DNA from: Lachnospiraceae bacterium
GTDB lineage: Bacteria > Bacillota > Clostridia > Lachnospirales > Lachnospiraceae
Length of the DNA stretch: 64,000 nt
Direction: 5' to 3'
Assembly: GCA_017412055.1 (NCBI GenBank)
Contig: JAFQOW010000015.1
Span: forward strand, 1-64,000
The notes below the pieces were generated by a model. The model was not told where the DNA came from. It saw only the letters and a list, made by a program, of their open reading frames with translations, and searched no databases. Of the stretch, positions 63,216 through 64,000 are shown one piece after another; positions within the stretch are counted from its first letter, which is position 1, and each line of letters starts with the position of its first letter. The position numbers and the translations under genes were made by a program.

Positions 63216-63698
63216 ATGCATAGAAAGTATATATTACTTATAGCGAGTTTATTATTTTTACTATTTGGATGCTCAGAGAGTAAAGAAAATAATGTTATTG
63301 AAAATGAGGAAATTAAAAAAGTAGTGATATATTACTATTCAGACACAAAAAGAGAATTAGGGAATGATGTTGAATTAGATTTAACAAAGGAAGGTGAATG
63401 TGTAAAGTATAGTAATTATTATGACGAAACAGAAAAACAATATAAAATTTATGACGTAGATGCGATAAACAATTTTATATTGAAAAATATATTTGATTAT
63501 GAACCAAAAGATAATAGAAGTATAAATGATAAATCAGAGGAAAAACAAAATTTGTGGAGAATAAGAGTGACAACTAATCTTGATAGATATGGTTTTTCAG
63601 GTTATGACGAATATCCGGATTATTGGGATGAATTATGGGAACTTATAGTAAGTGTATCAGATGCTGAGGATATATCGGAATTTAGAGTAGAGGAATAA
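63216..63698 (+). CDS. Short lipoprotein with YWDELW domain
   Basis: 160 residues with lipobox LLFGC at about 18. It carries only the first domain of the 61497 lipoprotein (KIYDVDAINNFILKNIF ... YPDYWDELWELIVSVSDAEDISEF) and ends directly after it. The second domain is present as a remnant further on (63817-63969). So the gene looks like a shortened copy of 61497, cut at the domain border. TTAGGAGGG precedes the ATG. Confidence 0.65.
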   Translation: MHRKYILLIASLLFLLFGCSESKENNVIENEEIKKVVIYYYSDTKRELGNDVELDLTKEGECVKYSNYYDETEKQYKIYDVDAINNFILKNIFDYEPKDNRSINDKSEEKQNLWRIRVTTNLDRYGFSGYDEYPDYWDELWELIVSVSDAEDISEFRVEE

Positions 63699-63816
63699 TT
63701 TATCAAATTTACATAGTGGTAAATTTGATTATCTGATTGCATATTATGAAGATTTTGAAGATATATTGGATATGGAGTAATTAAGTCAATAGTAGAAGCT
63801 TGAAAAAATGTCATGA

Positions 63817-63969
63817 GATACAAGTGAAACAACATCTATAAAGCAATTAGAAACATCATCAAATAAGGATGATACATCTGGTTGGATTGCACCTTCAGAG
63901 TGGGAGTGTTTGTTGTTAGGAGAAATGGAATTAAATCTATCTGTCGATAACGAAATATATAGCAAATGA
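63817..63969 (+). pseudogene. Remnant of second lipoprotein domain
   Basis: In-frame codons from 63817 to the stop at 63967 read DTSETTSIKQLETSS, then SGWIAPSEWECLLLGEMELN and SVDNEIYSK. The DNA matches 62150-62234 of the 61497 gene with only a few changes, including TCTGGTTGGATTGCACCT. No start codon or ribosome binding site precedes it. Confidence 0.75.
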
Positions 63970-64000
63970 ACTTATATCTGAATATTGCAAAGGATAGAAA

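Overview
The window looks like chromosomal DNA of an AT-rich, low-GC Gram-positive anaerobe, most likely a member of the Lachnospiraceae (Clostridia). I base this on the type II fatty-acid operon with a fused AccDA and a FabK-like reductase, the T-box in front of leuS, AGA/AAG-rich codon use with strong AGGAGG ribosome binding sites, sortase-free lipoproteins, a SleB-like hydrolase and an NdpA-like nucleoid protein. The species assignment is inference. No rRNA, CRISPR array or intact transposase was seen.

Layout. 1-2.4 kb: a palindrome-rich leader, a 320-bp inverted repeat, a lipoprotein GH5 cellulase with a 17-copy (K/R)EQAS linker, and six tandem copies of a 64-bp hairpin repeat. 2.4-11.2 kb: a complete fatty-acid operon (acpP-fabD-fabG-fabF-accB-fabZ-accC-accDA-fabK) behind a consensus promoter with TTTGA/TCAAA palindromes. 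11.3-15.2 kb: small membrane proteins, gene remnants, and a type I toxin-antitoxin locus that is too short to be seen as an ordinary ORF. 15.2-17.5 kb: a Phe/Tyr-rich leader peptide with an attenuator, then DAHP synthase and prephenate dehydrogenase. 17.6-24.5 kb: an orphan response regulator, hflX, a SleB-like hydrolase, a T-box with leuS, and a FliD-like protein. 24.6-28.0 kb (minus strand): a large TPR-GGDEF protein. 28-47.8 kb: mostly housekeeping genes (L,D-transpeptidase, M18 aminopeptidase, UDP-sugar pyrophosphorylase, argS, ndpA-like, CPBP protease, glycosyltransferase, tRNA-Val and tRNA-Met, ispF, cysE, cysS, mini-RNase III, rlmB, DUF1846) ending in two unknown envelope proteins.

47.8-64 kb is the accessory part. 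An AgrC-like histidine kinase and a LytTR response regulator are followed by a secreted amidase-like protein, an ABC transporter of the MacB/FtsX type, an RloC/PrrC-like ATPase, a 3' duplicate of the LytTR gene, a phage-tail-lysozyme-like protein and several lipoproteins. Direct repeats of the form ACCRTTTRAGTAAA with a 20-bp period lie in front of the kinase gene and in front of the 58.1-kb operon, with a single box in front of the amidase gene. They are good candidates for the LytTR binding site and suggest one regulon. A 14-codon ORF between the boxes and the kinase could encode a short amphipathic peptide signal.

In the same region two proteins start with the same 14-residue N-terminus (SQVGSTTTSYYVTN) although the rest is unrelated. 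Three envelope proteins share one domain, and others share a repeated D-x-D-x-D-G-x-x-E-V domain. Several pieces are duplicated and decaying. This looks like a locus under repeated duplication that may make surface or secreted, possibly antagonistic, products. That function is inference.
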